Of a stretch of DNA of 43,915 nt, positions 8,018 through 15,468 are shown piece by piece. Numbering within the stretch: the first letter of the stretch is position 1; the number at the start of each line of letters is the position of its first letter. The DNA comes from Streptomyces tricolor (GTDB lineage: Bacteria > Actinomycetota > Actinomycetes > Streptomycetales > Streptomycetaceae). The position numbers were made by a program, and so were the translations under genes. The notes under the pieces are model-generated. The model worked only from the letters and a program-made list of their open reading frames with translations, ran no database searches and had not been told where the DNA came from. The stretch lies in NCBI RefSeq assembly GCF_002155905.1, contig NZ_MUMF01000144.1, positions 1 through 43,915 on the forward strand. The letters are read 5' to 3'.

Positions 8018-8626
8018 TTACTCCACCCGGTGTGGTTTGTGGCGGGCGACCTGCAGGCGGACCTCAGTGGGCATGTCAGCAAGGCCGGTGGACCGGCGGG
8101 CGGTGCGGAGCGGGCCTTCGCAGAGGGCGCCGAGAGTGGCGCCGGGCGTGCCCTCGGGGGTGAGGGTGAGCCTGACGCGGGTGCGGTGGTGGGCAGGCCG
8201 CCCGGTGACGCGCACGGCCGCATGCTCGACCGTCGGCAGGGCACCGGCTTCGGCCGCGATCGCGTCACCGAGTGCGCGGTCGCGCAGTTCGACGCCCCCC
8301 TGCAGGGATGTGCCGCCGACGGGCAGTGAGCCGGGACGGCGTCGGCTCAGCTGGTCGAGCAGCCACCACAGGGCGAGCAGGGCGGTGAGGGCGAGGGCGG
8401 CGATGACCGCGGGCCACCACCACCAGCCCCGGCTGCTCCAGCGAACCCGGTCGGCGGAGCCGAGCAGGACGTCGTCCGGGGTGGTCAGGGGCCAGCCCGC
8501 GGGCGGGACCAGATCATGTCGCCGGTAGAGGTCCAGCCCGGCGAAGAGGATCAGCAGTCCGCCGCCGAGCAGGACCAGGCCGACGAGGGCCAGCAGACTG
8601 CGGTTGAGCGTGGATCGCGGCGTCAT
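8018..8626 (-). CDS. amaP: Alkaline-shock membrane anchor protein AmaP
   Basis: This 202-residue protein has two transmembrane helices (about 10-30 and 72-92), separated by a short external loop rich in Trp and Arg. A cytoplasmic domain follows (RDRALGDAIAAEAGALP, then RVRLTLTPEG). AmaP anchors Asp23/Gls24 proteins to the membrane in Firmicutes, and actinomycete Asp23 operons carry the same partner. It is the last gene of a minus-strand operon (two Asp23 proteins, a DUF2273-like peptide, DUF6286, AmaP), with 21 bp to the DUF6286 stop. The C-terminal region is Arg-rich. Confidence 0.8.
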   Translation of the reverse strand: MTPRSTLNRSLLALVGLVLLGGGLLILFAGLDLYRRHDLVPPAGWPLTTPDDVLLGSADRVRWSSRGWWWWPAVIAALALTALLALWWLLDQLSRRRPGSLPVGGTSLQGGVELRDRALGDAIAAEAGALPTVEHAAVRVTGRPAHHRTRVRLTLTPEGTPGATLGALCEGPLRTARRSTGLADMPTEVRLQVARHKPHRVE

Positions 8627-8647
8627 GGTGCGGGCTCCGGTGCTGAG

Positions 8648-9334
8648 TCAGTCGGTGCGTTGCCGCACCCGTACGACGATGCGGGGCGGACGGGCGAGGG
8701 CCAGCCGGTCGCGCTCCTCGTCGAGGACGGCGGTGAGGTCGTCCTTCACCCGCCGGGGGTCGCGGAAGCGGACGTCCGCGCGGGCTTTGATGCGGTGGCG
8801 CCCTACCCGGACGTGCGCCGCGCCGACTCCGGGGACCCGCATCGCGGCGTCACGCAGCAGGTCGGCGGCGCCGTCGCGGGCCAGGAAGGCCCGCAACCGG
8901 GGGCAGTCGGCGGGTGAGCGCAGGGGCAGCCAGCGGCGCTGACCGGGCGTGAGGGCCAGGACGATCAGCCAGACACCGACGGCTGCGGCCACGGCGGCTC
9001 CCGTGAGCATCCACACGTCGTCCACGGGACGGGTGGCCAGTTCGTCGGCCAGATGCCGTCGCCAGGCCGCTGCCGGACGTCCCGCCCGTACGGCGATGAC
9101 GTCGACCAGCGCCGCGACCGCAGCCACGAGGATCGCCGTCGCGACCAGAGCCGCCGCGATGCGGCGCGTCGACCACTTGCGGTGGGTCCGGTGCCCTCTG
9201 TCGGGCTCACCGGGTGGGAGATCCGCGGTGAACACGTCGCGCTCGCGCGGGTCGGGTTCCTTCGTCAGCGGCACGGCGCCACGGTGCGCGGGCGACGCGG
9301 GGCTGCGGCCCGGAGGGCCGGGATCGGGTGTCAT
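8648..9334 (-). CDS. DUF6286 membrane protein of the Asp23 operon
   Basis: A 228-residue protein with a disordered Pro-rich N-terminus and two transmembrane helices (about 57-77 and 108-127). A C-terminal cytoplasmic domain contains VRVGRHRIKARADVRFRDP and RPPRIVVRVR, the DUF6286 pattern. Together with AmaP it probably forms the membrane scaffold for the Asp23 proteins. The gene lies between the Asp23-family gene (52-bp gap) and amaP (21-bp gap), consistent with one transcript. Confidence 0.75.
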   Translation of the reverse strand: MTPDPGPPGRSPASPAHRGAVPLTKEPDPRERDVFTADLPPGEPDRGHRTHRKWSTRRIAAALVATAILVAAVAALVDVIAVRAGRPAAAWRRHLADELATRPVDDVWMLTGAAVAAAVGVWLIVLALTPGQRRWLPLRSPADCPRLRAFLARDGAADLLRDAAMRVPGVGAAHVRVGRHRIKARADVRFRDPRRVKDDLTAVLDEERDRLALARPPRIVVRVRQRTD

Positions 9335-9386
9335 CGTGATCGCCCTTCCTCCACGGGGTGCCCGGCGACACGGGCCACGTGGCCGC

Positions 9387-9794
9387 TCACTGGACCCGCC
9401 CCCGGCTCCCCTCGGCGGCGGTCACCAGCCGCCGTACCGTGAGGAGGACCTCTCCCACCCGCAAGCCGGTCAGCTGGGCCACTCGTTCGGCGACGTCCTG
9501 CTGGATCCGCTCACAGACATGGGGGATGTCGGTGGGGTAGGGCAGGTCCAGGGCCAGATGCAGGCGCACCGATCCGGGATGGACGGCGGCGGAGACGCTG
9601 GGTGCCGTCGGCCCGCCCCGGTCCGGCGGTACGGCGGCACGCCGGGACTGGGCCGTGCGTGCGGCCTGCGTGGCGATACGGGCGACCACCCTGTCCGGGA
9701 TGACGGTGGCGCCCCGCTCGGCCGGCGGCGGCAGGCCGGCGGCCGAGGCCGGTGGGCCCGATCCCTCGCCGGGGGAACCGGGCCGGTTCTTCAC
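9387..9794 (-). CDS. Asp23/Gls24 family envelope stress protein (small, divergent)
   Basis: A 135-residue protein beginning at a GTG whose last bases form the stop of the upstream gene (GTGA overlap, 9791-9794). This is far more plausible than the longer frame reaching 9965. After a disordered start come VIPDRVVARIATQAARTA and a hydrophobic strand VRLHLALDLPYPTDIPHVCERIQQ, then VAERVAQLTGLRVGEVLLTV, the standard Asp23 helix-strand-helix ending. Asp23 proteins coat the inner membrane through AmaP and respond to alkaline or envelope stress. Translational coupling to the small membrane protein suggests fixed stoichiometry. Confidence 0.78.
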   Translation of the reverse strand: MKNRPGSPGEGSGPPASAAGLPPPAERGATVIPDRVVARIATQAARTAQSRRAAVPPDRGGPTAPSVSAAVHPGSVRLHLALDLPYPTDIPHVCERIQQDVAERVAQLTGLRVGEVLLTVRRLVTAAEGSRGRVQ

Positions 9795-9961
9795 CGCTGC
9801 CTCCGTGCCGGGAGGTCGAGGTCGCCCTGGACGACGAGGCCGGCGATCAGCCCTGCCGCACCGAGGACCAGAACCAGCAGAAAAGCCCAGAAGCCGCCGA
9901 AATAACCGGCGAAGCCCAAGGCCATGCCGGCCGCGAGGCCCGTCGTTGCTGCGTTCATCAT
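9791..9961 (-). CDS. DUF2273-like small membrane protein
   Basis: A 56-residue peptide with one or two hydrophobic helices (LAAGMALGFAGYFGGFWAFL and VLVLGAAGLIAGLVV) and a basic tail. DUF2273 proteins are the standard small membrane partner in Asp23 operons. Two adjacent ATGs (9961 and 9958) can start it; GGGTGAG upstream fits either. Its TGA overlaps the GTG of the following Asp23 gene. Confidence 0.7.
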   Translation of the reverse strand: MMNAATTGLAAGMALGFAGYFGGFWAFLLVLVLGAAGLIAGLVVQGDLDLPARRQR

Positions 9962-10002
9962 GCACTCACCCGTCTCGCGTACGTACGTCGCCGTCCGCGT
10001 GA

Positions 10003-10068
10003 TCACTCGCGCAGGCCCTGAGGGCGCGGCGGTCGTCACCCGCGCAGGCCCCGAAGGCGCGGCGGTCG
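10003..10068. repeat. 33-bp tandem duplication
   Basis: Two adjacent 33-bp units (10003-10035, 10036-10068) differ at three positions. They lie immediately after the stop of the upstream Asp23 gene on the minus strand, between it and the DUF2273-like gene. A mRNA-stability or attenuation role is possible; nothing in the sequence proves it. Confidence 0.7.
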
Positions 10069-10069
10069 A

Positions 10070-10552
10070 TCACCGCACCCGGCCCTCGTCCGGTTCGGCC
10101 TCTTCCTCCTCGTCGGGCAGGTGAACGTCGTCGACGGCGATGTTCACCTCGACGACCTCCAGGCCCGTCATCCGCTCCACGGCGCTGATGACACTGGTGC
10201 GGACGTCGCCGGCGACGTCGACGATGGGGACGCCGTACGCGACGACGACGTCCAGGTCCACGGCGGCCTGGCGCTCGCCGACCTCCACCTTCACCCCGCG
10301 CGTGACGCCTGCGCCTCCGCCGGGGACGCGTTCCCGCATGGCGCCCAAAGCGCGGGCCATTCCCGCTCCCAGGTTGTAGATGCCCGGTACCTCGCGGGCG
10401 GCCATACCCGCGATCTTGGCTACGACGCCGTCGGCGATGGTGGTCTTCCCTCGTGTCTCGGCCGGAGCTCCGGCCCCGGCCCGGCCCTTCAGCGCGCTCA
10501 CGCCTGTATCGGACCGGCCGCCCCCGCCGACGCTGGTGTTGTTCTCCGTCAT
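10070..10552 (-). CDS. Asp23/Gls24 family envelope stress protein (canonical)
   Basis: A 160-residue Asp23/Gls24 protein. ATG 10552 (MTENNTSVGGG) begins after a non-conserved extension of the open frame. The core runs TTIADGVVAKIAGMAAREVP, GIYNLGAGMARALG, then VKVEVGERQAAVDLDVVVAY and SVISAVERMTGLEVVEVNIAV, a full match to the family in order and spacing. The tail is acidic (EEEEAEPDEG). It is the first gene of the minus-strand envelope stress operon, so the control region to its right, shared with the ECF sigma factor gene and containing a CRP-type palindrome, probably drives the whole set. Confidence 0.88.
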   Translation of the reverse strand: MTENNTSVGGGGRSDTGVSALKGRAGAGAPAETRGKTTIADGVVAKIAGMAAREVPGIYNLGAGMARALGAMRERVPGGGAGVTRGVKVEVGERQAAVDLDVVVAYGVPIVDVAGDVRTSVISAVERMTGLEVVEVNIAVDDVHLPDEEEEAEPDEGRVR

Positions 10553-10642
10553 GACGGTCGCCTCGATCGGTCGGCCGGACACCGGAGTGGTGCCCGTCAG
10601 AGGGTTGGACACACGGCGCGGCGTACGTCTCACGCCCATGTC

Positions 10643-10660
10643 ATGTGATATGCATCACAT
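10643..10660. promoter_or_regulatory. CRP-type operator palindrome
   Basis: ATGTGAT-ATGC-ATCACAT is a perfect 7-4-7 inverted repeat. It contains TGTGA-N6-TCACA, the classical cAMP-receptor-protein site. It sits in the 153-bp gap between the divergent Asp23 operon and the ECF sigma gene, and overlaps the presumed -35 region of the latter. Streptomyces encodes Crp with similar specificity; which CRP/FNR protein binds here is not known. Confidence 0.65.
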
Positions 10661-10676
10661 CTCTGTGTGGGGGTAC
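10652..10676 (+). promoter_or_regulatory. Sigma-B-like promoter of the ECF sigma gene
   Basis: GCAT-N15-GGGTAC fits the Streptomyces sigma-B-family pattern GNNT-N14-16-GGGTA and lies 30 bp before the sigma factor ATG. It overlaps the CRP-type palindrome, so an activator or repressor there could gate it. The -35 match is loose. Confidence 0.4.
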
Positions 10677-10705
10677 ACGCTCGTTCCGAGCTGCGTGGGA
10701 GCGTC

Positions 10706-11281
10706 ATGACCGAACACACTGCTTCTCCACGACTGGGAGCCGACCTGCCCGACCGATTGCTGGTCGTACGGGCGGCCGAGGGGGACGATGACTCCTTCGC
10801 CCTTCTCGTTCAGCGGCACAGCCGGCCCCTCCTGGCTCTGGCCCGCTGCATGCTGGGCAACCCCCAGGACGCCGAGGAGGCCGTTCAGGACGCCTTCGTC
10901 AGCGCCTGGCGGCGACTGCCGGAATACCGTCACAGCGCGGAGTTCCGCACGTGGATGTACCGGATCACCGTCAACCGCTGCCTGACCATGCGCCGCCGCC
11001 GACCGCCGCCCCTTCCCCTGGACATCGTCGCCGAACCTGCGACGGACGACGCGTGGAGCCAGCCCGCCCGGACCGCCGAGCAGGACGCAGCCACGGCCGC
11101 CCTGTCCCGCGCGCTCGCCGAGCTGGACGCCGGCCAGCGGGTCTGCTGGATCCTGCGGGAACTGCAGAGCCTGCCCTACAAGGAGATAGCCCACGTGACG
11201 CGTACCAGCGAGCAGACGGTACGCGGCAGACTGTTCAGGGCACGCCGGTCCCTGCAGGAGGCGATGGGCCCATGGCACTAG
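10706..11281 (+). CDS. ECF-type RNA polymerase sigma-70 factor
   Basis: This 191-residue sigma factor has only regions 2 and 4, as expected for ECF members. Region 2 is DDDSFALLVQRHSRPLLALA through DAEEAVQDAFVSAWRRL and FRTWMYRITVNRCL. Region 4 is ELDAGQRVCWILREL and YKEIAHVTRTSEQTVRGRLF, a clear helix-turn-helix. ATG 10706 follows GTGGGAGC; an in-frame ATG at 10667 would add 13 residues. No membrane anti-sigma gene is adjacent. Instead a small gene overlaps its 3' end and an Asp23-like gene follows, so it may direct the envelope-stress genes around it. Confidence 0.88.
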   Translation: MTEHTASPRLGADLPDRLLVVRAAEGDDDSFALLVQRHSRPLLALARCMLGNPQDAEEAVQDAFVSAWRRLPEYRHSAEFRTWMYRITVNRCLTMRRRRPPPLPLDIVAEPATDDAWSQPARTAEQDAATAALSRALAELDAGQRVCWILRELQSLPYKEIAHVTRTSEQTVRGRLFRARRSLQEAMGPWH

Positions 11282-11496
11282 ACGACCCGCCCAAGCGGCC
11301 TTCCGAACCACCGGGAGCCGACCGGCCCCGCACCGGCTCAGCCGTCGACGTGTCCCCGTTCGATGAGGTCCTCCACTCGGCCGGGCATGCCCTGGGGCTC
11401 GCGGTGAGGGCCGTCGACATCACCGTGGTCGACGTACTGGAGCCGTGGCCGCCCCCCCCGGCCCCGGCCTCGCGACCGGCGGTGATACGTGAATGA
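11272..11496 (+). CDS. Small protein of the sigma/Asp23 operon, function unknown
   Basis: A 74-residue protein starting at an ATG inside the sigma factor 3' end (10-bp overlap), with GCAGGAGG upstream. It has a charged, Pro-rich N-terminus and a conserved-looking core FDEVLHSAGHALGLAVRAVD, then ITVVDVLEPW. Its stop overlaps the next ATG (ATGA). No named family is recognised. Overlaps on both sides and a proper ribosome site make it likely real. Confidence 0.55.
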   Translation: MALDDPPKRPSEPPGADRPRTGSAVDVSPFDEVLHSAGHALGLAVRAVDITVVDVLEPWPPPPAPASRPAVIRE

Positions 11497-11870
11497 CCGC
11501 CACCGGCACCACCGCGCTCCCCGGCGTCGCGGCCGAGGCGGTCCTCGCGGTCCCTGGCGTGGCCGGCCTGCAACCCCGCCTCGCAAACCGCCTCGCGGCA
11601 GCCGCCGCGCCCACTCGGGCGAACACCAGGCCGCACCGCACGCCGCCCGCGGCCGGCATGAGCGCCGACCGGGCGCCGGACGGTTCGGGATGACACATCG
11701 AGGTGCGCTGCGTCCTGACCGAGGGACGGCGGGTGCTGGACATCGCCCGGAACGTCCACGACCGGGTGTCTGCCGCCGTCGTCGCCCACCTCGCCACCCA
11801 CGGTGTCGCGGAGCCGGTCACCGTCGCGGTCACGGTGACCGGTATCGCCGTCCGGAACGACGCGGCATGA
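11493..11870 (+). pseudogene. Asp23-like gene interrupted by an in-frame TGA
   Basis: From ATG 11493 the frame encodes AVLAVPGVAGLQPRLANRLA, typical of short actinomycete Asp23-like proteins. It meets TGA at 11691-11693 and then continues in the same frame as IEVRCVLTEGRRVLDIARNV and VAEPVTVAVTVTGIAV to a second TGA at 11868-11870. The downstream half is clearly the rest of an Asp23-like fold. The interruption is a single nonsense codon, not a frameshift. A GTG at 11703 could restart translation. Options are a recent nonsense mutation, translation as two pieces, readthrough, or a sequencing error. Confidence 0.65.
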
Positions 11871-12315
11871 GCGAAGGCGCGGGCACGGGCCCCGCGAACC
11901 GTCGCTCCTTCGCCTCCCGCGCTGACTGCGGCGGCGGGGTCCTGGGTGAGCGGTTCCCCGGTGTGGTGCAAGGAACGCCGGCCCGAGCTGCCGACCCGCC
12001 GCAAGAAGGCACCGCTTGGTGCGAAGTACCCTCCCGATGAGTTCACGCACTTCCCCGATCAGCCAGCCGATCATGATCCGGACGGCCGTCGCGCGGGACG
12101 CCAAACGGCGGCGTGCTCGGCTTCCCGTTGCGGACCGAGGCGGGTCTGGCCCCGTCGTCTGCGGTGCGGGATGAGCAGGCCGGTGCCCTGGTCGCCGTCT
12201 TCGGCGATGGTCGGGATACCGCGGCGGGCCGTCCGATTCGCGGACTACCAGCGGAAGACGGCACGCGGCGTACGAGACCGGGAGCCCGGCGTCGACAGGA
12301 CACCCGGGCCGGCCT
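11871..12315. other. Intergenic, no supportable gene
   Basis: About 445 bp with open frames on both strands but no recognisable protein, ribosome site or repeat. It may hold decayed coding sequence. Confidence 0.5.
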
Positions 12316-12744
12316 TCAGTCCTGTTCCCGGCGTGGGGACGGATCCGGGGGGAAGGCCAGGCCGGTGACGGTGCCGGCCTGCACGATCGGGCCGTGCTGG
12401 GTGCCGCCGGAGACGGTGTTGTGCACCGTTGCCGGGTGGCCCGGTGCAGCGACCGCCAGTCGGCGCAGCGACGCTCCGAGAGCACTCAGGTCCTCGCCGG
12501 TGAGCGCCCCGGTTTCCACCAGCCGACCGAGACGGGTCTGCCACTCGGCCGCGATACCGGACGTGGCGCGCTCGTCCGCCGCGGTGCCGGTGAGGAGCAG
12601 TCGCGTACGCGCGTCGTCAAGGCCGGTGATCGCGGTGGTGTCCGCGCCCGCACGTGCCAGGAACCGGCCCATCAGTGCCCGGGCGTGAGCCCAGGAATCA
12701 GTGACCATGAGGGAGACCAGGGTGGTGGCTCCCGATGCCGCCAT
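12316..12744 (-). CDS. Hypothetical protein with C-terminal RHIM/amyloid-like motif
   Basis: A 142-residue protein; the frame extends to 12822, but the conserved-looking part begins at MAASGATTLVSLMV. A mostly helical region (SWAHARALMGRFLARAG, then DDARTRLLLTG) is followed by a short Ala/Leu-rich segment. The last 30 residues contain HNTVSGGTQHGPIVQAGTV, a Gly-spaced VQAG motif like the RHIM/PP-type amyloid signalling sequences found at the ends of actinomycete proteins. I infer a role in signal-dependent assembly with a partner bearing the same motif, which is not seen in this window. No enzymatic domain is visible. Confidence 0.6.
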   Translation of the reverse strand: MAASGATTLVSLMVTDSWAHARALMGRFLARAGADTTAITGLDDARTRLLLTGTAADERATSGIAAEWQTRLGRLVETGALTGEDLSALGASLRRLAVAAPGHPATVHNTVSGGTQHGPIVQAGTVTGLAFPPDPSPRREQD

Positions 12745-12933
12745 CGCGGCCAGTTCGACGCGAGCTGCATCGGATCCCGGGACGACGTTCCCCGGCGCAC
12801 GGCGAAAGGCAGGCCACGACACGGCTGTCCGGACCAGCCGGGGCCCGCTCCCGCCGCGTCCGGAGGCAGACGCCGAACTCGAACTGGAGAGGGGGCGGGC
12901 TCAGACGCGGCCGGAGGTGTCGGTGCAGGGCGT

Positions 12934-13395
12934 CTACATGCCGCCGCGCGCGCGGGACGACTCCGCTGCGCGGACCGCTGCGCTTGCGGCCATGGTCAGC
13001 AGGAAGGCCAGTATGCCGGTGATGACGTTGTTCACGATCGTCTTCGTCGTGTCGACGTTACCGGCGACCACCCACGGGGCGATGATGGCCCACACGCCCA
13101 GGGCGCAGCATGCCCACGCCATGCCGTGCGTGCGTTCGTAGGCGCGTCCGAATCCTCCGCTCATCAGGACCGCGTAGGCGATGCCGGTGAGCAGGTTGCT
13201 GACGGCCAGTGTCGACAGAGTGTTGAAGCCCGTGATCCACGGCGATGCCGCGAGGTACAGACCGGTGAGGAGGGCCAGGGTCTCGATGGCCTGTCCCCTG
13301 GGCGTGCTCGTGGTGCGCTCGGCCATCTCGTGCCTGAGTCGCATGTCGAGTATGTCCGGGTGCGTTTCCATCGACGGCCGGGGAGAAGTGGTCAT
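12934..13395 (-). CDS. SPW-repeat membrane protein
   Basis: A 153-residue integral membrane protein with four hydrophobic segments in two similar halves. Each half has the SPW-type signature: LAASPWITGFN (first) and AIIAPWVVAGN (second), each followed by a short loop and a helix. ATG 13395 has GAAGGTGAAG seven nt upstream, so the longer frame to 13458 is rejected. A sigma-B-like promoter lies 42 bp upstream. Function is unknown; the family is common in Streptomyces stress regulons. It is divergent from the SpoIIE phosphatase gene. Confidence 0.82.
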   Translation of the reverse strand: MTTSPRPSMETHPDILDMRLRHEMAERTTSTPRGQAIETLALLTGLYLAASPWITGFNTLSTLAVSNLLTGIAYAVLMSGGFGRAYERTHGMAWACCALGVWAIIAPWVVAGNVDTTKTIVNNVITGILAFLLTMAASAAVRAAESSRARGGM

Positions 13396-13436
13396 TTTCT
13401 TCACCTTCGCGAGGACGTGCGTTCGGACTTCTGCGA

Positions 13437-13460
13437 GTACCCACGTGGGGAATCGCAACC
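13437..13460 (-). promoter_or_regulatory. Sigma-B-like promoter of the SPW gene
   Basis: On the minus strand GGTT-N14-GGGTAC matches the Streptomyces sigma-B/sigma-F consensus (GNNT or GTTT, 14-16 nt, GGGTA). It lies 42 bp upstream of the SPW-repeat ATG. Confidence 0.6.
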
Positions 13461-13829
13461 AGCCGCCCGGTCGGGTACGGGTGCCCCAAGGGCGCCGGCC
13501 GCCGGCTCGACCCGGGCGGTGCCTCCCTGTCCGTACCTGACGCCGGGAACGTGACCGGCGTCCCCGATGCGCGGGTGTCGCAAGCGGCCAGGGCTGTGCT
13601 GATGACCGATCCGTCGGCGCCGACGGAGCCGACGGAGTATGTTGAGATCAGTTCTCGGGCCCTGACCCGTCGGTGGTGTGTCCCGGCGGCGCCGGGCGGC
13701 GCCGGCCGCGGTAGTGATCACCGCTCGTACGAGGGCCGGAAAGGGGTCGTCCCATGCGATGTCCCTCCCGTACCCCGGTGCAGGTCGCCATGGCCTCGAC
13801 CGGACTCCGGCGGCCGAACAGGATCGGTC
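13461..13829. other. Intergenic upstream of the SpoIIE phosphatase
   Basis: This 369-bp divergent gap contains the upstream end of the open frame that enters the phosphatase gene, but no family resemblance before 13830. Apart from the SPW promoter at its edge I see no convincing site. Confidence 0.4.
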
Positions 13830-15053
13830 ATGGCTGACAGGGCCGCAGCGGCCCTGTCACTGGTGCGGATGCTCCAGGCCGGTCACACCGTCACGTTGAA
13901 GCAGCTTCCGGACCTGGTCGCCGCGCACGCCGCAGAGGCCGGACTGTACGACACGGTCGTCTACGTCGTCGACATCCGTGAGACGGTGCTGCGTCGGCTC
14001 ACCGGCAAGAGGAATGACGCCGCCGGGGGAGGACAGGAGTTCACCGTCCAGGGCAGTCTGCCAGGCCAGGCGTACCAGCGTGTGGATGTGCTCGCCGAGC
14101 CCGCATCGGCCGCCTCACCGGGCGGGCGGCGGCGGTGGTGGGTGGCTGTCACCGACGGCGTGGAGCGTCTGGGCGTGCTCCGCGCCGACAGCGAAACCGA
14201 CGACGAACCGACCCGTGACATCCTGCGCGATCTCGCCTCGACCACGGCATTGCTGCTGCTCAGCAAGCGTTCCTTCAGCGACTCCTACGCGCGGCTGGTG
14301 CGCACCGAGCCGATGAACGTCGCCGCCGAAATGCAGTGGAACCTCACCCCGCCGCCCGCTTATGCCGGACATGACGTCACCGTGGGGGCGGTGATGGAAC
14401 CGGCGTACCAGGTCGGCGGTGACGCCTTCGACTACGCCGTTGCCGACACGACGCTGCATCTGGGCGTCTTCGACGCCATGGGCCATGACACGACCGCCGG
14501 TATCACTGCGAACGTCGCCGTGGCCGCCTGCCGCAACGCCCGCCGCCAGGGCGCGTCGCTGACCGAGACCAGCGAGCAGGTGGAGCAGGTGCTGCTGGAG
14601 CAGTTCAGCACCAGCCGCTACGTCACCGCCATCCTGGCCGACCTCGACATGGTCAGCGGGCGGCTGACCTGGATCAACCGTGGTCATCCCCTCCCCCTGC
14701 TCATCCGCGACAACCGCTGGGCCATCGAGCTGGCCTGCCCGCCGGCCGGTCCCCTGGGTACCGCTCTGGGCCTGCCGGTGACCCAGCGCACCGAACACCT
14801 GCAACCCGGTGACCGCCTGCTGCTGTATACCGACGGGATCGTCGAAGCCCGCGACACCTGCGGTGACGAGTTCGGCCGGGACCGGTTCGTCAGCTTCATC
14901 CGCCGTCACCACGCGGGTCGGCACACCCTGCACGAGACCCTGCGCCGGCTCATGGCGGCCGTCATGGAACACAACGCCGGGCGGCTCGCCGACGACGCCA
15001 CCGTCCTGCTCACCGAGTGGCGCGGCGGGCACCAGGACGAACTCACCCCGTGA
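13830..15053 (+). CDS. GAF-like/SpoIIE PP2C-family serine phosphatase
   Basis: This 407-residue protein has an N-terminal GAF-like sensor region (about 25-165) and a C-terminal SpoIIE/RsbU-type PP2C phosphatase (about 170-400). Phosphatase blocks are GGDAFDYAVADT, LGVFDAMGHD, INRGHPLPLL, LLLYTDGIVEAR and DDATVLL, supplying the metal-binding Asp and Gly residues. Such enzymes dephosphorylate STAS-domain anti-anti-sigma factors to release stress sigma factors. A STAS remnant lies just downstream. ATG 13830 follows CAGGATCGG and begins the conserved region; the frame is open from 13551. Confidence 0.85.
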   Translation: MADRAAAALSLVRMLQAGHTVTLKQLPDLVAAHAAEAGLYDTVVYVVDIRETVLRRLTGKRNDAAGGGQEFTVQGSLPGQAYQRVDVLAEPASAASPGGRRRWWVAVTDGVERLGVLRADSETDDEPTRDILRDLASTTALLLLSKRSFSDSYARLVRTEPMNVAAEMQWNLTPPPAYAGHDVTVGAVMEPAYQVGGDAFDYAVADTTLHLGVFDAMGHDTTAGITANVAVAACRNARRQGASLTETSEQVEQVLLEQFSTSRYVTAILADLDMVSGRLTWINRGHPLPLLIRDNRWAIELACPPAGPLGTALGLPVTQRTEHLQPGDRLLLYTDGIVEARDTCGDEFGRDRFVSFIRRHHAGRHTLHETLRRLMAAVMEHNAGRLADDATVLLTEWRGGHQDELTP

Positions 15054-15064
15054 GGCGCACCAGC

Positions 15065-15231
15065 CAGGACGGACTGACATGTCTGATCGCCGCCTACCGC
15101 ACCGCCCGCAGCACCGGCGTCCGCCTCGCACTGATCGCGCCGAGCCGGCCGGTGCTGAAGATGTTGTAGCTCACCGGCGTCGACCAGGCACTCGACAGCC
15201 CCTCCCTGGGTGCCGCGACGGTCAGGCGTCC
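15065..15231 (+). pseudogene. STAS-domain (anti-anti-sigma) gene remnant
   Basis: The frame reads QDGLTCLIAAYRTARSTG, then VRLALIAPSRPVLKML, a TAG at 15167-15169, then LTGVDQAL. This is the second half of a STAS domain (helix alpha2, strand beta4, helix alpha3). The phospho-Ser half is missing and the TAG replaces a codon normally for Glu. It was probably the partner of the adjacent phosphatase before deletion. Confidence 0.6.
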
Positions 15232-15360
15232 TCGTGGGTCCACGTACGAGTCTTCCGGTACGAGTCTCGGCAGTGCCGGGCGTGCCGCGCCGCCAGGGGC
15301 AAGAGCAGCCGGCTTGCCCTGGCCGTGTGAGATTTCGTGAGACGTGAGAAGGTCTGGGGC

Positions 15361-15468
15361 GTGAGTGAGACACCCCCGAACACCCTGCAATACCGCTTCG
15401 ACGGGCCAGAAGACGCTCCGGTCCTGATCCTGGGTCCCTCACTGGGTACCACCTGGCACAGGTTGTAG
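15361..15468 (+). pseudogene. pcaD: 3-oxoadipate enol-lactonase gene, 5' fragment
   Basis: GTG 15361 begins a reading frame with LQYRFDGPEDAPVLILG and PSLGTTWH, the start of Streptomyces PcaD-type alpha/beta-hydrolases (beta-ketoadipate pathway). After GTTWH the similarity stops and the frame ends in TAG at 15466. About 230 residues are missing, so this is the edge of a deletion or insertion. Confidence 0.6.

Noticed and set aside
10003..10068. CRISPR array
   Set aside because: There are two adjacent units without spacers.
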